Shown here: positions 46,373-59,069 of the stretch, one piece after another
Layout: every line of letters begins with the position of its first letter
How positions within the stretch are numbered: position 1 is the first letter of the stretch
Assembly (NCBI GenBank): GCA_011634665.1
Contig: WAEK01000012.1
Span: 1,407,001-1,471,000, forward strand
Origin: Mortierella sp. BCC40632
Taxonomy: Eukaryota > Mortierellomycota > Mortierellomycetes > Mortierellales > Mortierellaceae
Length of the DNA: 64,000 nt
Direction of reading: 5' to 3'
Position numbers and translations under genes: made by a program
The notes under the pieces: model-generated
The model's database searches: none
Told to the model about the DNA's origin: nothing
The model's input: only the letters and a program-made list of their open reading frames with translations

Positions 46373-47931
46373 ACGGCAAAGATAGATAGACACCTTTTGG
46401 AGCCATAGAAAGACAGAGAGGGAGCGAGAGAAACTACGCCTATCTCTGCAACTCTCTTTTTTTTTTTCTTTTTCTTTTTCTTTTTTTTAGGAAGTAAAAA
46501 AAGGGTATTGGCCCAGTTGGTTGGTTTATAAATAGTCACTCGATACATTCCTGTCCCGTCAGAGTGCCTGTGCCTACTTTGTTAAGCAAAGAGGAAATGA
46601 CTGAGAACCATATCGGCATCTCTGCCTCCCTCCTTCCCTCCCCGTCGTCCCTAACCCCATCACACCCATACTCGCAGTTACAAAAAAGAGTCCCTGTCCA
46701 TCGCTCTCGTGCCAGACGCTCCCAACACTTTGAGCCTGAGCGGCAAATGTAACTCATAACCGAGCAATGTTACAATTGTTAGTTTGCAAAAAGAGCCGGT
46801 CCACAAACAAGTACTGAGAGGATGCGTCGTAGGAGAGCAAAATCACCGATAAGTGAGCTTTGTTGTGGACAAACGCGGTCTAAACAAGCCCTCACAAGAA
46901 GCAGAGGAGGACCTTCCTCCATCCAACCCTGGACTAAAGACAGTCGTGAGGACCAGAATGAGGAGAGGTGAAAGGAGTGAGAGAACTCTGGCCTGTGCTT
47001 CTACCCTTTCTCAATGGATGACCTGCGGGTTGTTTCTTTTGTAGACACAACAGCCTGCAACTCTGGCTAAATTACGTTGGTTCATTTTGTCTACCACTCG
47101 CCGCCTGCCTCGCCTCCATCATTTCCCGTCTCGTATCTCTCCTGCCTCTTTCCTCCGCTTCCTTTGGGATTGCGCACCGTGCCCCGGGCGGAGGTTTTGG
47201 ACAGGGACAGGGGTCCTGGACACAGGTTATCGGGAACAGGGTCAATGTAGCCCTGGTTGGGTAGCGTGCAGTTATCGGGGTGCACCGCGCCGCTGTGCTC
47301 AAAGCAAAGGCGAATGACCAGACAGATAGAAGGGAGCTGAGCAACAACTTTGGACGAGGCAGGTAAAAATAGCAGAGCCCTCACGGCCGTCATGCTTTCT
47401 CTGGCCGTGTCCGCATGTATGCTCTCGGCGAGTCGTGCCCGCTGTCGAGGCCACGGACATTGACAGAGGCCGTCGCATGGACTCGCTTTTTTTCTCTCTC
47501 TTTTTCTCTCTCTCTCTTTTTCTCTCCCTCTCTTTTCTCTTTTTCTCTTTTCTCTTTTTCTTCTCACCGTCTTGTCCCTCCTCACTCTCTCTCTCTCTTT
47601 TATTTTTCACCCCCCCCCCCTCCTCTTTCCTTCCTGTCGCTGCCTTGTCCTCAACGGCTCCGACCCTCTCCTCTCTTGCTTGTTGTCAAAGGCTTTGCTT
47701 CGATCCTTCCCAACCTTCACGCCCTCCAGTACGACCACACACTTCCTGTCAGCCGCGCCAGCCTGCCCAGCCAACCCAACGTCTATCACCCCCACAACCA
47801 CCCCACCCCCTCCTGCTGCCAACGAACATCTGTCCTCTCTCTTTCTTTCTTTTTTTAAAGCCTCTCCGACAACTGTACTCTCGCTTTCCCTCTCTCTGCT
47901 CCAGTACTTCTCGCTCAACAACATAAACACA
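46373..47931. other. Intergenic region upstream of the small secreted protein gene
   Basis: This holds the 3' flank of the transporter and a strongly C/T-rich leader from about 47490 to 47931. One weak gene candidate on the minus strand is listed separately. Otherwise nothing is recognised. Confidence 0.4.
47091..47393 (-). CDS. Candidate small protein, unknown family
   Basis: A 100-codon frame from an ATG at 47393. The C-terminal half reads like real protein (DNCTLPNQGYIDPVPDNLCPGP), but the N-terminus has no clear signal peptide. An intron with an AG near 47340 could change it. An overlapping frame on the same strand also has a hydrophobic start. It is kept at low confidence because nothing independent supports it. 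Confidence 0.2.
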   Translation of the reverse strand: MTAVRALLFLPASSKVVAQLPSICLVIRLCFEHSGAVHPDNCTLPNQGYIDPVPDNLCPGPLSLSKTSARGTVRNPKGSGGKRQERYETGNDGGEAGGEW

Positions 47932-48393
47932 ATGGTCGCTTTCACCCGGTCGAGCTCATCGCTCCTCTTTCTTCTTTCGCTTTTCTGTGCGGTCCTGGTC
48001 ATGACCTCGACCGTCACCTCGGCAAAACCCATCGCTCGCAGGAACCCGTTCTTGATCCACAACGTGGAGGCGATGGGTCATGATGGTAACCACCTGGACC
48101 TTGTCCTCGCCATGGGTCTCGGCCCCAACACACCTAAGAAGCGCTCGACCTCATCCGGCCGCGGAAAGGGCAAGGGCTCCAAGAAGGCACCAAAGCGAGT
48201 CTCATCGGAACTTCCCCCAGCCCAGGCACAGCCCCTTGCGGCGGCACCCAAACAGCTCCTGTCAAGGGGCCATGTCCGTCAACGTACGCCCCAAGCTGAG
48301 TCTGTTGCCGCTTTTGAGAAGAGACAGTCAACGCAGGACCAATCCAAGACGCTCAAGCGGAGGGCTGGCAGGGATGACCGCCAGCGGACGTGA
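47932..48393 (+). CDS. Small secreted basic protein with dibasic processing sites, unknown family
   Basis: 153 residues. The start ATG at 47932 (MVAFTRSSSS) is chosen because a clean signal peptide follows (about residues 1-31, ending VTSA) and the upstream frame is CT-repeat low complexity. The mature part is Lys/Arg/Ser/Pro-rich and contains several dibasic or Lys-Arg sites: ARR, KKR, PKR, EKR and KRR. These would be cut by a Kex2-like protease into short peptides. There are no cysteines in the mature part. I do not recognise the family. Possibilities are a peptide precursor or a repetitive wall protein; nothing in the neighbourhood decides it. Confidence 0.6.
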   Translation: MVAFTRSSSSLLFLLSLFCAVLVMTSTVTSAKPIARRNPFLIHNVEAMGHDGNHLDLVLAMGLGPNTPKKRSTSSGRGKGKGSKKAPKRVSSELPPAQAQPLAAAPKQLLSRGHVRQRTPQAESVAAFEKRQSTQDQSKTLKRRAGRDDRQRT

Positions 48394-50642
48394 GCCAAGG
48401 AGGACACTAACAACATTTGATAATAAAAAAAAAAAAAAAAAAAAAGGAAAAAAGGAAATGAGACTCCCTTCGACAGGCAAAGCCTCGGCCCTTTTTGTCG
48501 CCCTTTTTTTTTTATCCAACCCAACCCAATACACAAAAAAGAAGCACACACACACTTTCTATCTCTCCACGCACTTGCTACCGCCACCCCTTTCACCTTT
48601 CTCTCCTCTTCTCTCTTTACCAGCCCTTATTCTTATTTTTTTTTATTTTTTTTTATATTGTATCCATTTTACACATTGCCTCATCACTCTTTTTCACTCA
48701 ACATATATCCACCTCCTGCATCCCCAATGCTGTTCCCTTTGTCTCTTTTCTTGGAGAAAGAAGGATTACGGCGCATTAAGAAAACTGCCAATACACACAC
48801 ACACGCAAAAGAACGTCTCATCATATAATTCTAATAAAAAAAATCGAACACAGCAACATCTTACGACAGGGGTGGAAGCGGGAAAGGGGGAAGAGAGAGA
48901 GAGAGAGAGAGAGGGTGGAAAAGGTGGTGAACACAAACACACAACAGAGAGAGACATCCCAAGGGTAATCTCAAGCATTTCGAACAGGTCCATTTTCTGT
49001 GGTCACTCTTCCGTGTAACAGTACCATGACGAAGCCCTTGTTGTTTATTGATCAAAGAGAAAAAGAGACACAAAAGGCCAAGAGAAGAGGAAAGCAGTTT
49101 TCCATCCGCAGGGACAGAAAGAAAGAAGGAACGAAACAAGGAAGAAGTAGAGAAGGGAAGGCCCACCCACTTCCCGTTCTGTCGGCATAGTCCCTACCCA
49201 ATGTTTCTCTATAACCGTAAAAAAAAAAAAAAAAAAAAAACATGAACGCCCTTCAAAATAGAACAACACACACCCTCTTCTCATCGTGTGGGCCAGGTCT
49301 TATCATGTCCAATGCAACCAACCATACTAAAAAAAAGCCATCGTGCCTGAGTCTGATCAGATCCTGTGTTCCCTCTCCCAAGTCTGCGCAAAGGCAAAGG
49401 TAGGGACACCATGAACCGAGGAGTAAATAGCCCTACGAGCAGCTCTCTTTACCATTTTTTTTTTTTTTAAAAAAAAAAAAAAGTGCTCTCTTTCTTCTCT
49501 TTGGCGTATCGATTTTTTTATCTGCTAGTAAGATTGGTTCCTCCTCGCCTTGCACAACACACTAATGCACCAATGCAATTAAGATAAAGAACCCTGTCCT
49601 GAACAGGAGAGAGAGAGAGAGAGAGCAGAACAGAGCACCTCAACGGAAATCGTGGATGAGCACAAAAGTGTAGTGGAATATTGAAGAGAGAGCATCTTGA
49701 GCAGCAATGTCCCTCTCTAGGGAGAAAAAAAAATGGTCGGACACGGGTCAAGAGCAAAAGTAAGCCTTTAGTTAGCTAGGGAAGAGGAGGGGGAACCATT
49801 ATGTGTGTGTGTGCTGGGGGGTTCAAAGAGGAAAGTGAGAGAGAAGGGGTGGTAAGGGTGAGATGAGGTCTCACGCCCCCCTTCTCCTTCCCGTTACACC
49901 TGTTACACTCCTAACTGTGCACACTCTCTCCCGTCTCACCTCCATCCTGGACATTGAAGTCAAGGTACCACTGTACTGCACAACAGTTCAAGCGCCCATT
50001 TTTGTTTTCATGGAACGCGTCTTGGGGCAGGAGGAGGAGGAGAAGGGAACAACTGGACAAAAAGGCACATAAAGGTACATTCCCAACCAACCAACAGGAG
50101 AAATAAAAGAGTTGGTATTTGTCCAGAAGTACACTGCAGGCACTCTACCACAATGTCTTGGATCAGAAGATGAGAGAAGGGATATACTCGTTTTTCTTGC
50201 TCTTGCTCTTGCTCTTGCTCTCTCTTGTCAAATTGTTTCGGCTCGCTTGGGGTAGGGTTCCACCTTTCTGCGAAGCGACGACATCAAGCATCCTTCTCAA
50301 AGGAAAAAGAGAAGAGACAATAGACATAGTTTCTCATTGTTGGTATAAAAGGGTATCTACATTGAATGGACCATGGAGTTGAACACTATGGACGAATCCT
50401 TCTCCTAACTCTTCCACAACAAAGACTGAGACCATGTTTTTTTTTTTTTTTTTTTTTATAAGACTACATTCGCTCACACTAGTGTTGGTGTTGGTGCTGG
50501 ACTAGAACAGAACGCGTTGATGGCTGTGCAGGGCTGCAAAGTGGAAAAACAAAAGATAGGATTCTGCCCTTCTGTCTGTCTGTCGATCTCTCTGAAATGG
50601 ATCTTCTCCTATTGCTTGTCGCAGCGCTTCCAGTGGATTGAC
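48394..50642. other. Intergenic region with homopolymers and microsatellites
   Basis: A-runs at 48426-48445 and 49220-49240, T/A runs at 49457-49483, and GA repeats near 48893-48913 and 49607-49625. Open frames here are short or low-complexity. No gene supported. Confidence 0.35.
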
Positions 50643-50921
50643 TTAAAGAGTCTCGCAGCGTGCAACTTGATCCTTGAGGGCTTTGACAAGAGCTTCGTTC
50701 TCATGTTGATTATTCTTTCTGTAGGCATTGAGCTGGTACTCAGCCCGGGTCCTGCATTCGTCCCGAGTCTCTTGTTTAGCCGAGTTATCTTCCCCATCGC
50801 GCTCGATTAAAGGTAGGGCCTCTGCCTGGAGTGTGATGCAAGCCAAGGCCATCAGGGCCAAGGCCAGGATTGCGAGCACCTTTTTTGAGTTCCTAGATCC
50901 CGAAAGGTGTGAATATCTCAT
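50643..50921 (-). CDS. Small secreted protein, unknown family
   Basis: A 92-residue single-exon frame on the minus strand. It begins MRYSHLSGSRNSKKVLAIL with a hydrophobic core (residues about 14-35) ending ADPL-like at EALPL, a plausible signal peptide. A Glu/Asn-rich mature part follows with two cysteines (DECRTRAE and ARCETL) and a short amphipathic helix between. A TATA-like gataaaaaag lies about 55 bp upstream. No family recognised. It resembles short fungal secreted effector-like proteins in size only. Confidence 0.5.
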   Translation of the reverse strand: MRYSHLSGSRNSKKVLAILALALMALACITLQAEALPLIERDGEDNSAKQETRDECRTRAEYQLNAYRKNNQHENEALVKALKDQVARCETL

Positions 50922-52170
50922 GGTGACTGTCTGATGTGTCTGCGTCGAGAGAGGATAGGGTGCAGGTTCTCTTTTTTATCCTCCTCTTTATCTTATTCTT
51001 GATTTCCCGAAGATCTTGGAGCAGAGTAGAGAGGAAGTGCAGTGCCTGTGAGATCAGAGATGACAGAAAATAAGAATTAAAAGGAGAGGACTAGCAGAGC
51101 AGCAATGAAAGAAAATATATATTTATAAAGACAAAGGTAAAGTGCAGGAAGGAAGCAAACAGGAAAGAAAAGACAGAAAAAAAAAAGTCTCTAGTCCAAG
51201 AATCCCGAGGAATGTTAAACATGTCAAAAAAAAAAAAAAAGAAAGCGTCTCGGTGCGTTCTCTCTCCACGCTTCTCCCATTTTTCTCTCACTCTCTCTCT
51301 CCACCCCCTCTCTCTCTCTCTTCTTCAGATGTCTGGATCCAACTCGATAATATGAGAAGCGCTGGCCACCAAGGAGAACAAACTGGGTCAGGAATGAGGA
51401 AAATATCCTTTTCTTTCTTTCTTTACTTGCCTCTCCCCGGGGAGACTGCAACCGCTCACTCACCCAAAGAACTCTCTCTCTCCTACTGCACTCTTCTGCA
51501 CCTGATCACGCCTCTCGTTTTGTCTGGCTGTCTGGCTGCATGTCTTTTTTTTTATTTTTTTGCCTTCGACCCCTTTCCCCTGCGATCCCTGTTCTCTCTC
51601 TCTCTCATGTCTCTGTCTCTGTCTCTCTCTCCTCCCATGCAAGGGATGGTATCTCCTCAAACTGAGAAAGCTACAACTGCAGCAGCAAGGGAATGGACCC
51701 AAAGGACTACTCGCTGCTTTGCAGCCAATGAAATTCTCAAGCAAACTACACGCGAGACGACGAATCTGTCTCTTTTATCAAAGAGTGATTTTGGGTCTTC
51801 AGAAGGAGTCTTCGTGGGAGTCTTTATTTTTTTTTTATTTTTATTTTTTTTTTACTATGACCAAAATCCTGATGCCTTCACTCCTCTCCTCCCCCTCCCT
51901 TACCGCTAAAGCAATCGGAGCAAAAAGGAAAGCGTCCGAAGTTTGTCGAGGCTCTTCCTCCTCCCCCCCCCCTCCCCTCCTCTATCCACCGTGATAGTTC
52001 ACATTCGACCTCGCCGAGAGAAAGAGAGTCTCCTCCTGAATCGCAACTCCATCTGAGGTATATAAATACATATTTTACTCTTTATCCTTGGGAAACCGGG
52101 TAATTAGGCGGATAGATACATGGGTTTGTGTTGGTCGGTAAGGCTGTCCATGGTATAAATAAGTGTTGTA

Positions 52171-52171
<1 letters not shown>

Positions 52172-52206
<35 letters not shown>
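52172..52206 (+). repeat. A35 homopolymer
   Basis: An uninterrupted run in the 3' region of the kelch gene. On the minus (coding) strand it is a T-run downstream of the stop codon at 52662. Confidence 0.85.
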
Positions 52207-52208
<2 letters not shown>

Positions 52209-52329
52209 CGATGGAAGGTTTCTTGGGCGCGCTGGTTCTGTGGAATGGGGACCTGATTTCAATCACCCAAGAGACACTATTCCAGGAATATCTCAGCTTT
52301 GTCTGCAAGCATGGGTCATAAAAATTCTC

Positions 52330-52332
<3 letters not shown>

Positions 52333-52379
<47 letters not shown>
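52333..52379 (+). repeat. (GA)n microsatellite
   Basis: About 23 ga units without interruption, 280 bp downstream of the kelch gene stop codon. Confidence 0.9.
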
Positions 52380-52382
<3 letters not shown>

Positions 52383-52661
52383 CACACACATCCCTACTAT
52401 TCGACGAAGCCTGTTGACTTCTGCTTGTGAGGCGATGATGGTGGTGGTGTTAACGAACAAGGTAAGCAGTCAACAATTGTTCAACATCCCTGGCTTAAAC
52501 TACGCCTCATGCTTAACGTTGGAAGCATAATATGCGGGAAGGTCTGCATCTCTCTCTCTCGAGCAACCTTTTCCTATAGATCTACTTGGTACAAAAGCCA
52601 CCTCTGCTAGGCGTTTTTTACTTTAAACTACAAAAAATAGGAATGACATACTCTACGACTC

Positions 52662-55600
52662 TTAGCCACGCATTCGCGTGTTGGCCATCTCGTCAATCAT
52701 TTTTTCATACTCCTCTAGGTTCTGTACACTGGGCACTGTGCCCGCACCACCCGAGGACAAAGAGGAAGCCGATCGTTCATGTGTTCCTGCTGGTCCGTAC
52801 GAAGCTCGACCATTGTTGTTCATTTGCATCATCATCTTGGCTGAAGCAGTCGTGTAGTGCTGTTGATACGGGGTCGGAGTCGTATTTCCCATCTGCATAT
52901 GTCTCGAGGTCGGTGACGCCGGCGAGGAGAGCGAAGACGAATAGGCCGAAGGTGATAATGGACCAAGGGCACGGACCGTGTTCGTGTTGGTGGTAGTGGT
53001 ATTGGTGGTGGAAGTCGGGCCCTGAGCCGTAAACTCGTGCATCATCCTCAAGTACTCATCTGGGTCACCAATCTCGGCCTTTCCATGTCCTCCTCCTCCT
53101 CCTGCTCCCGCTCCCGTCATGTATGATTGAAGTCCACTCCCATTCAAACTCATCATACTCGTCCGGACAGAATCCATACCTGATCCCCCAACCACACTGG
53201 CTCCCGTATGGTAGTTGTCTAAAAGAAGAGAGATCTTGTTCTCGGAAGCACGTAGTTGTTCTTCCAACTCGAGATTCTTTTCTGTCAGACCCTGGATCTT
53301 TCGTTGAGCATGCTCCAATGCCGCATCGGCCTCTTCTTCCTGTCGTTTAGACGATGCTGAAGAAGCACTTGATCGTTCTAGCCTAGCAATCTGAGCTCGA
53401 GCACCTTCCAGCTCTTGGTTCGAAGCCCGGTTCAACTCTTGGGCATGCTCGAGCCTATGTCGGTTACTTTCGAGCTGTTGTCGGACATCGGCCAGCATGG
53501 ACTCGAGCTGACGAATTTCGGGTGTTCGATCGGCCAACACAGGAGGTGGTCTCGATTCAGATCGCTTGAGACGTGCCGAAACGTTATCCAATTGGTGTTC
53601 AAGATCCTCGACGTGTTGTTGTGACTCTGCAAGTCGCTGATGGAGATCTGTCACCTCCTCCTCAAGTTCTGCTGTCGTCACCGAGCCACTATTGCTGAAT
53701 CGACCATTATTGCGATCTGAATGGCATTGAGCATGCAACGCCTCCAGATCCCTCAAATCGTTCCGCATTGCCTCTCGTTCACTCTTTGCTGCTACCGTCT
53801 CGTCCCGAAGACGCTGGAGCATACTCTCAGACCCTTGGACATATTGGACGGCCGCCCGGTAGTCGGTCTCGAGTTGATGGATCCGTTGTTCCTGCTCCTT
53901 ATTGACCGACATGAGCTCGTCCAGCAATTCTTCTGCCTTTTGAGCCCGGACCTCTGTCTGCTTCAGTCGACCTTTGAGAGATTCGACCGCCACGGATTGG
54001 GCACCATTAGGACCTTCACTTGTATTCTTACTCAAGGCTTCCAAGATCAAGTCATCGGCCATCAAACCGTTCTCCTTCATCACTCCACGAAGAAGTCCCA
54101 GCTGGACCTCATTCGTCTCTTGTTCTCGGACCATTTCTTCAATCTTTTCTTCTCTCCGGATAAGCTGCGTCTGGAGATGGGCCACCATATCCCGGCTTTC
54201 AGAAAGCTGACGCTGCACCTTGACCTTCTCTCCGCGGATCGACATGGACTCTTGCTCCAGCTGAGACACCTGGACCATATTGTCGCTCAGATCCCTGTTG
54301 GCCTTATTCGCCACATCTTCCGCCTCGTGAAGGAGTTGTTGAAGTGTTCCGAGCTCATGTTCCAGCTCGGCGAGGCGAGAAGCCGAAGTAATGGCCATAA
54401 TGCTATCATGTTTTCTCTCTTTGGAGGTAACAGGGGAGGAGGAAGATACTGGACTCTCAGCACTTGATTCGTCCATACTATCCTCCAGAAGCGAACGCAT
54501 CGTCTCGACCTCAACCTTGGCCTTTTGCCAAAGTGATTCCACCTCATTTGCCTTGGTCTTCCAGTGATGCATCTCTTGTTGTGTCCGCTCCATATCCGCT
54601 CTGAATGAAGCCATCTGAAGCCGGAGTTGATCCACCTCATGCCGAGACTCGGACCAGAGTCGCTCCGATTGCTCCGCACGGTCATTCGCCAAGGCAGAAG
54701 CCATCTTAGCCTTTTCCATCGACTTTTTCTGATGATCAATTGTCGTTTTCAGGGTCGTCACCTGGGAAAGCAGAGCGTTGGCCTGCTGTTGATAGCTCGA
54801 GAGACCAGCTTCGTTCGAAGCGTTCCTGGCCAGATGATCTCGAAGAGTTGCCTCGGCAGCCGAGGCACGGTCATGCATCCCTTTGAGCTCACCAAGTGCC
54901 TTCGAATGGGCCTTCTGAGCCTCCTCCGCTCTTGCCGTCGCCCCTCGCTCCCGATCCTCAGCAGATTCTCGAGAGAGTCGTTCATGGTTCAGGATTGCCT
55001 CGTACTGCCCATGGCGGGCCTCGTACTTTTCCAATTGTCCTAGTGCACTCGCCAGCCGTTTCTCAAGATCAGCAGATCGGTCCTTCTCGGCAGCGATAAG
55101 CGCTGTCATTTCACCCGTTTGAAGAGCAGTGACCTTGGCCTTTAGATAAGCCGCTTCCTGAAGAGCTGACGTTCGAACGCGTTCCGCTTCCTTGAGTTTA
55201 CTGGATGCGACCTGGGCCTGTGTCGCGATCGTGGCCTTGGATTTTTCAAGTTCAGCCTTGACCTTGATCAACGCCTGCATAATCCGATGCTTTTCACTCT
55301 CAGTTTCCGTTGCCTGAAGTTCATCCTCCAAAGCCAGGATGGCAATGCTCAATGGACGATCTCCACCAATCTGTTGCCGAGCAAGCGACATTTCTGCAAG
55401 AAGCCATTGTTCCCGCTGCTTCATATCTCTGGGTCGGTGTCCCTCAACTGCACCATTACTACTGCCGTTGATGTCAGGTCGATTCTGTCCAACATGGGCT
55501 GGAAGCTCCGGTAGAGCTGTAGTTCCACCAAGAGGTCCATTCAGAGGGTCATTTCTTAAAGAAGATTGTTCAGAAGGAGCCCCATTGAGTTGACCACGAG

Positions 55601-58600
55601 TTCGAGTGTGGTCCACGATTACTCCATCCTGCTCAAGGTTGGTGATCCGAAGTGGAGAGCGCTGAGCGGTCTCTGCAGAGTTGCGCTGAATAGGGGGTTG
55701 CAATTGGGATATGGGTGTATACGAGATACTACCTGCAGTATCCGTCCCAAGCGAGCCATTCCGCTGTAGACTATCCGCTATCGAACTCTGTCGGTTCAAA
55801 GTCTCATTCGCCGTGGACGAGGACATTGACGTGGGTGTCTGTCGTGCCAATTCAAAAGAGGAGGAGGCGGATTGGAAAGATGGGAGTTGGTTTGGGTGGT
55901 TGCTACTTCTAGAAGAGCCTGATCTCTGCGTGGCAGTGGTATTTTCAGTTGTAGCATGCTGATAGTGCGGTTGTGGCAACGGCTGAGGCGTCTGCTGTGG
56001 ACTGTACGTGGAGCGATCGCCATGACCTGGAGCGGTTCCTCCGGGGTTATTCGAGGATTGCGTTCGTCGCTGGTAAGCCTCCTTGATCGCATTAGCGCTG
56101 GATTCAACCCGAGGATGTGAGTTGGTCTGGTCCTGGTAATTTTGTTCCAAAGGAGTTCCCGCCGACCCTCGCATCCGGTCGTGCGAATGGTCTACCCTCG
56201 GCTCTATCTCTGGAGCCGCATACCCCACGGGCTTGCCCATTGTCCTTCGCCGTGCCATCTGGGCCGACTCGGTATAATCACCACTCAGCCTGGACTTGGA
56301 CTGGGTTCCAATCCGTGAATCGTCAAACGAGACAAGCCCCGTCCGGGACCCATTCCTTCCCTCAGAACCATAAAAGGGCGGCGATTGAGGTGTCTGTCGG
56401 TATGTCATCTGAGGCGACTGTCTTGTATTTGGGTCATGCATCTCATTGTATCGCAGATCCTGCTGAGGGTCTAGAAGAGGACTTCGGGTCTCTTGATTTC
56501 CTCGATGTCGTTTCTCAAAAACTTCTCGCCTAGCTTCTTGAATAACCACGTTCTCGAGTGAAGGTTGGTGATGAAGAAGCGGGGCCACGTTGGGTGAGCT
56601 TGGTTGACTACGAGAAGCTGATCGGTCGGAATGGCTCATGGTGCCGTTGAAGCGTGGAGAACTCTCGATATCATAGCCTTTTGTTGAATGGTCTACTACT
56701 ACGCTCTGTTCGGGCCACTGAATGAGAGCTAGGAGGCGAAAGAATTGTGAAAGGCAACGAAAATTGAGCAATCGGTTTCTCTCTCTCTCTCTCTCTCTCA
56801 AGATTGATAATCATTAGAAGGGTCGAGTTAACTTACAGGTGTCAAGAATGTGGATGTATCCAGGATCTTCACTGGCGTTCAGATCCAGCTGTCCGCCGAT
56901 AATGTAGATTTTGTCGCCCACATTACACATGGCATGTTCTGTTCTAGGCGAGCCTCCATCGGGCACACGAGGTAGCGAGTGCCATCTTCGTTCTACCAAT
57001 TAAAGAGGAATAGTTGTCAGTCAAACAGGAAGACATGATTGAGAAAGACAGAGAAAGGCAGAGAAAGAGCACAGTACCAGTAAACTTGAAGGCATAGACA
57101 TCGCCCAGCAGATGATCCTCATGGTTCATGCCTCCATAAACATACATAGCGTCATCGACGACGCAAGAGGCATGACCTTGTCTGCCCGTGGGAAGTGTGC
57201 CGTATGCAGGAATGGCCTCCCACTGGTTGGATTGAGGGTCAAAGCACCAAATGTCGTTGTAATAAAACTTGTCATCCGCACCTCCGAAGCTAATAGAGAG
57301 AAAATATGTTTTATGTCAGCAAAACCAAGGGCAGGGAGGAGAAAGAAAGAGAGAAAGAGAGAACAAGAGGATCGGCTCAGCTTACATATAGATCTTTCCA
57401 TCGTGTGTCGCCGCGCAGTGACCAGCACGTGCGGGTGGTAATTCAGACTTGGGCTCAATCTGGTTCCATTGCGGCCGCTTCCCGTTCACTGGGCACGATG
57501 AGTTGGTTGGTCGTTAAAGGGATGAAGAAAGTAAAAAAAATTGGGTCAACAACAAAGGATGGACGAGTAGGAGAGAGGAGGCGTTGCTCGAGAGAGAGAG
57601 GGTTATATAGATTCGCCGCGGAGTACGAATGGCGCAATGCAGCCAGACGAACTGAGCCGAGAATCGATGAGATTGAGAGGCGAGCGAGACATTGAGTAGG
57701 AAAAAAGAACAAACAAAAAAAGAAGAAAGATACAACCCTACTACCACAACACTACTTACAGCTCTTCATGTCAAAGGCAGCAATGTCGTTCAGAAAGTAC
57801 CCTCCCAGTTGTCCTCCAAAGATGTACATCACGGTCCCCAACACACAGGCCGAGTGTGAGTGTCGTGGTGGAGGTAAGTGTCCGAGGATCGCAGGCTTAT
57901 TCCATTCCTTTCGAATCGTATGCAGTGCAAACAAGGTGTCGCCCGTTTTGCTCTTAGCATCCTTGCCTCCAAAGTCTACAGAGAGGAAGAAGAAGAAGAA
58001 AGAGTCGGTCAGATTCTCTATCTTCTCACCAGGCTCTATTGTTCTGAGCCATCTTTTATACATAAGAAAGCATCTCGCCCAATCGTCCTGGATCCCGTTC
58101 AGGCACGATCAAACTTACAAATCACGTAGTGTCCAAGGGTGACGGCCGTATGTCCACTGGTTGGCGGCGGGACATCGCCAGTGGCTGGCAAGAGTTGACA
58201 GTGCAGCGACTCTAATTGACCACCCGAGGAGAAGAAGGGGCCAACAAAGAAGGGGGTGAAAAAAGAAAGAAAGAAAGAAAGGATGTAAGCGAACATCGAA
58301 TATATTAGTTATTATTATTTTCCTCCTCGCGTCGGCTCTCGTTCCGCTTTCATACGCAACGAACACACTCTTCCTCATCGATAGGGTAATGAATAGAGGA
58401 AGATGGAGAGATTAGAGCAGCGTCCAACTTACGAGTGTCAATCACATGGAGATCTTTCTTGGGCGAGCCCTTAACCATGCCTCCGTAGATGTAAAGGTCA
58501 TTCCCCGTTGAGACGAACGAGACAGTGTGGCCAAACCGCGGGAAGGGATTCGCAGACATGACCAACCCTGATGACCATGGTCCATTCGGCCTCCTTTGTA

Positions 58601-59069
58601 CGACCGTCGACGACGACATTGTGGAGTTGGCGAGCGACGTGGCCGAAGCAAGGTACTGACTGCTACCATAGCCCTGTTGCTGTTGCTGGTTCTGGTACTG
58701 TTGTTGTTGTTGCTGCTGTTGTCCTTGGCCAATGTGCTGCTGGTACTGTTGTTGTTGTTGCTGTTGTTGTTGTTGTTGTTGTTGTAATTGGTACATGCGC
58801 GACTGATCTGAATCGAATGAATTCTTGCTTGAGAAAGGTCCTTGGCCAGGTCCATGCTGTGGCGGATAAGGATGTTGTGAATAAGGATGCTGTGAAGAGG
58901 GATAATCGGGATGGCTATAGGTGCTCGAGTTGTCACCCCGGAGGTTATTACTCGAGTTGCTTGGACGGGGGCCTGTTGGGTGATGATGGGCATTGGCGGC
59001 ACTGCTACCAGTTCCGGTTGAGCTCGAGTCATTGTCCTTTCTGGACTTTTTGGAGAACAAGCCAGCCAT
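52662..59069 (-). CDS. Tea1-type kelch/coiled-coil cell-polarity protein
   Basis: Seven minus-strand exons: 59069-58433, 58211-58119, 57975-57760, 57488-57386, 57289-57078, 56992-56837 and 56728-52662, total 1,827 residues with every phase consistent. The N-terminus is Ser/Gln-rich with long polyglutamine runs. About six kelch repeats follow, each with the R/S-x-G/E-H core and a GG pair (IYGGM, YFGGK, IFGGQ, IFGGA, VYGGM, IIGGQ), enough for a beta-propeller. The remaining ~1,350 residues are Ser/Pro/Gln-rich, then a very long coiled coil (Leu/Glu/Lys/Gln heptads) and a short disordered tail. This layout is that of Tea1/Tea3/Kel1 proteins, which mark cell ends and link microtubules to the actin growth machinery. 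Kelch proteins with other tails exist, but the length and coiled coil favour Tea1. Confidence 0.88.

Larger units (their letters stand above)
50922..52661. other. Intergenic region with simple repeats, 3' of the kelch gene
   Basis: Contains CT repeats at 51288-51320, poly-A at 52172-52206 (A35) and a GA repeat at 52333-52379. Open frames through these are artefacts of repeat translation. No gene is seen. Confidence 0.4.

Noticed and set aside
48080..49018. 312-codon open frame overlapping the small secreted protein
   Set aside because: Low-complexity Lys and Ser/Leu/Phe runs from A and CT repeats; it is a frame shadow of 47932-48393 in its first part.
51142..51994. Overlapping open frames of 144-255 codons
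   Set aside because: Ser/Leu/Phe-rich translation of CT repeats, no start context, no domain.
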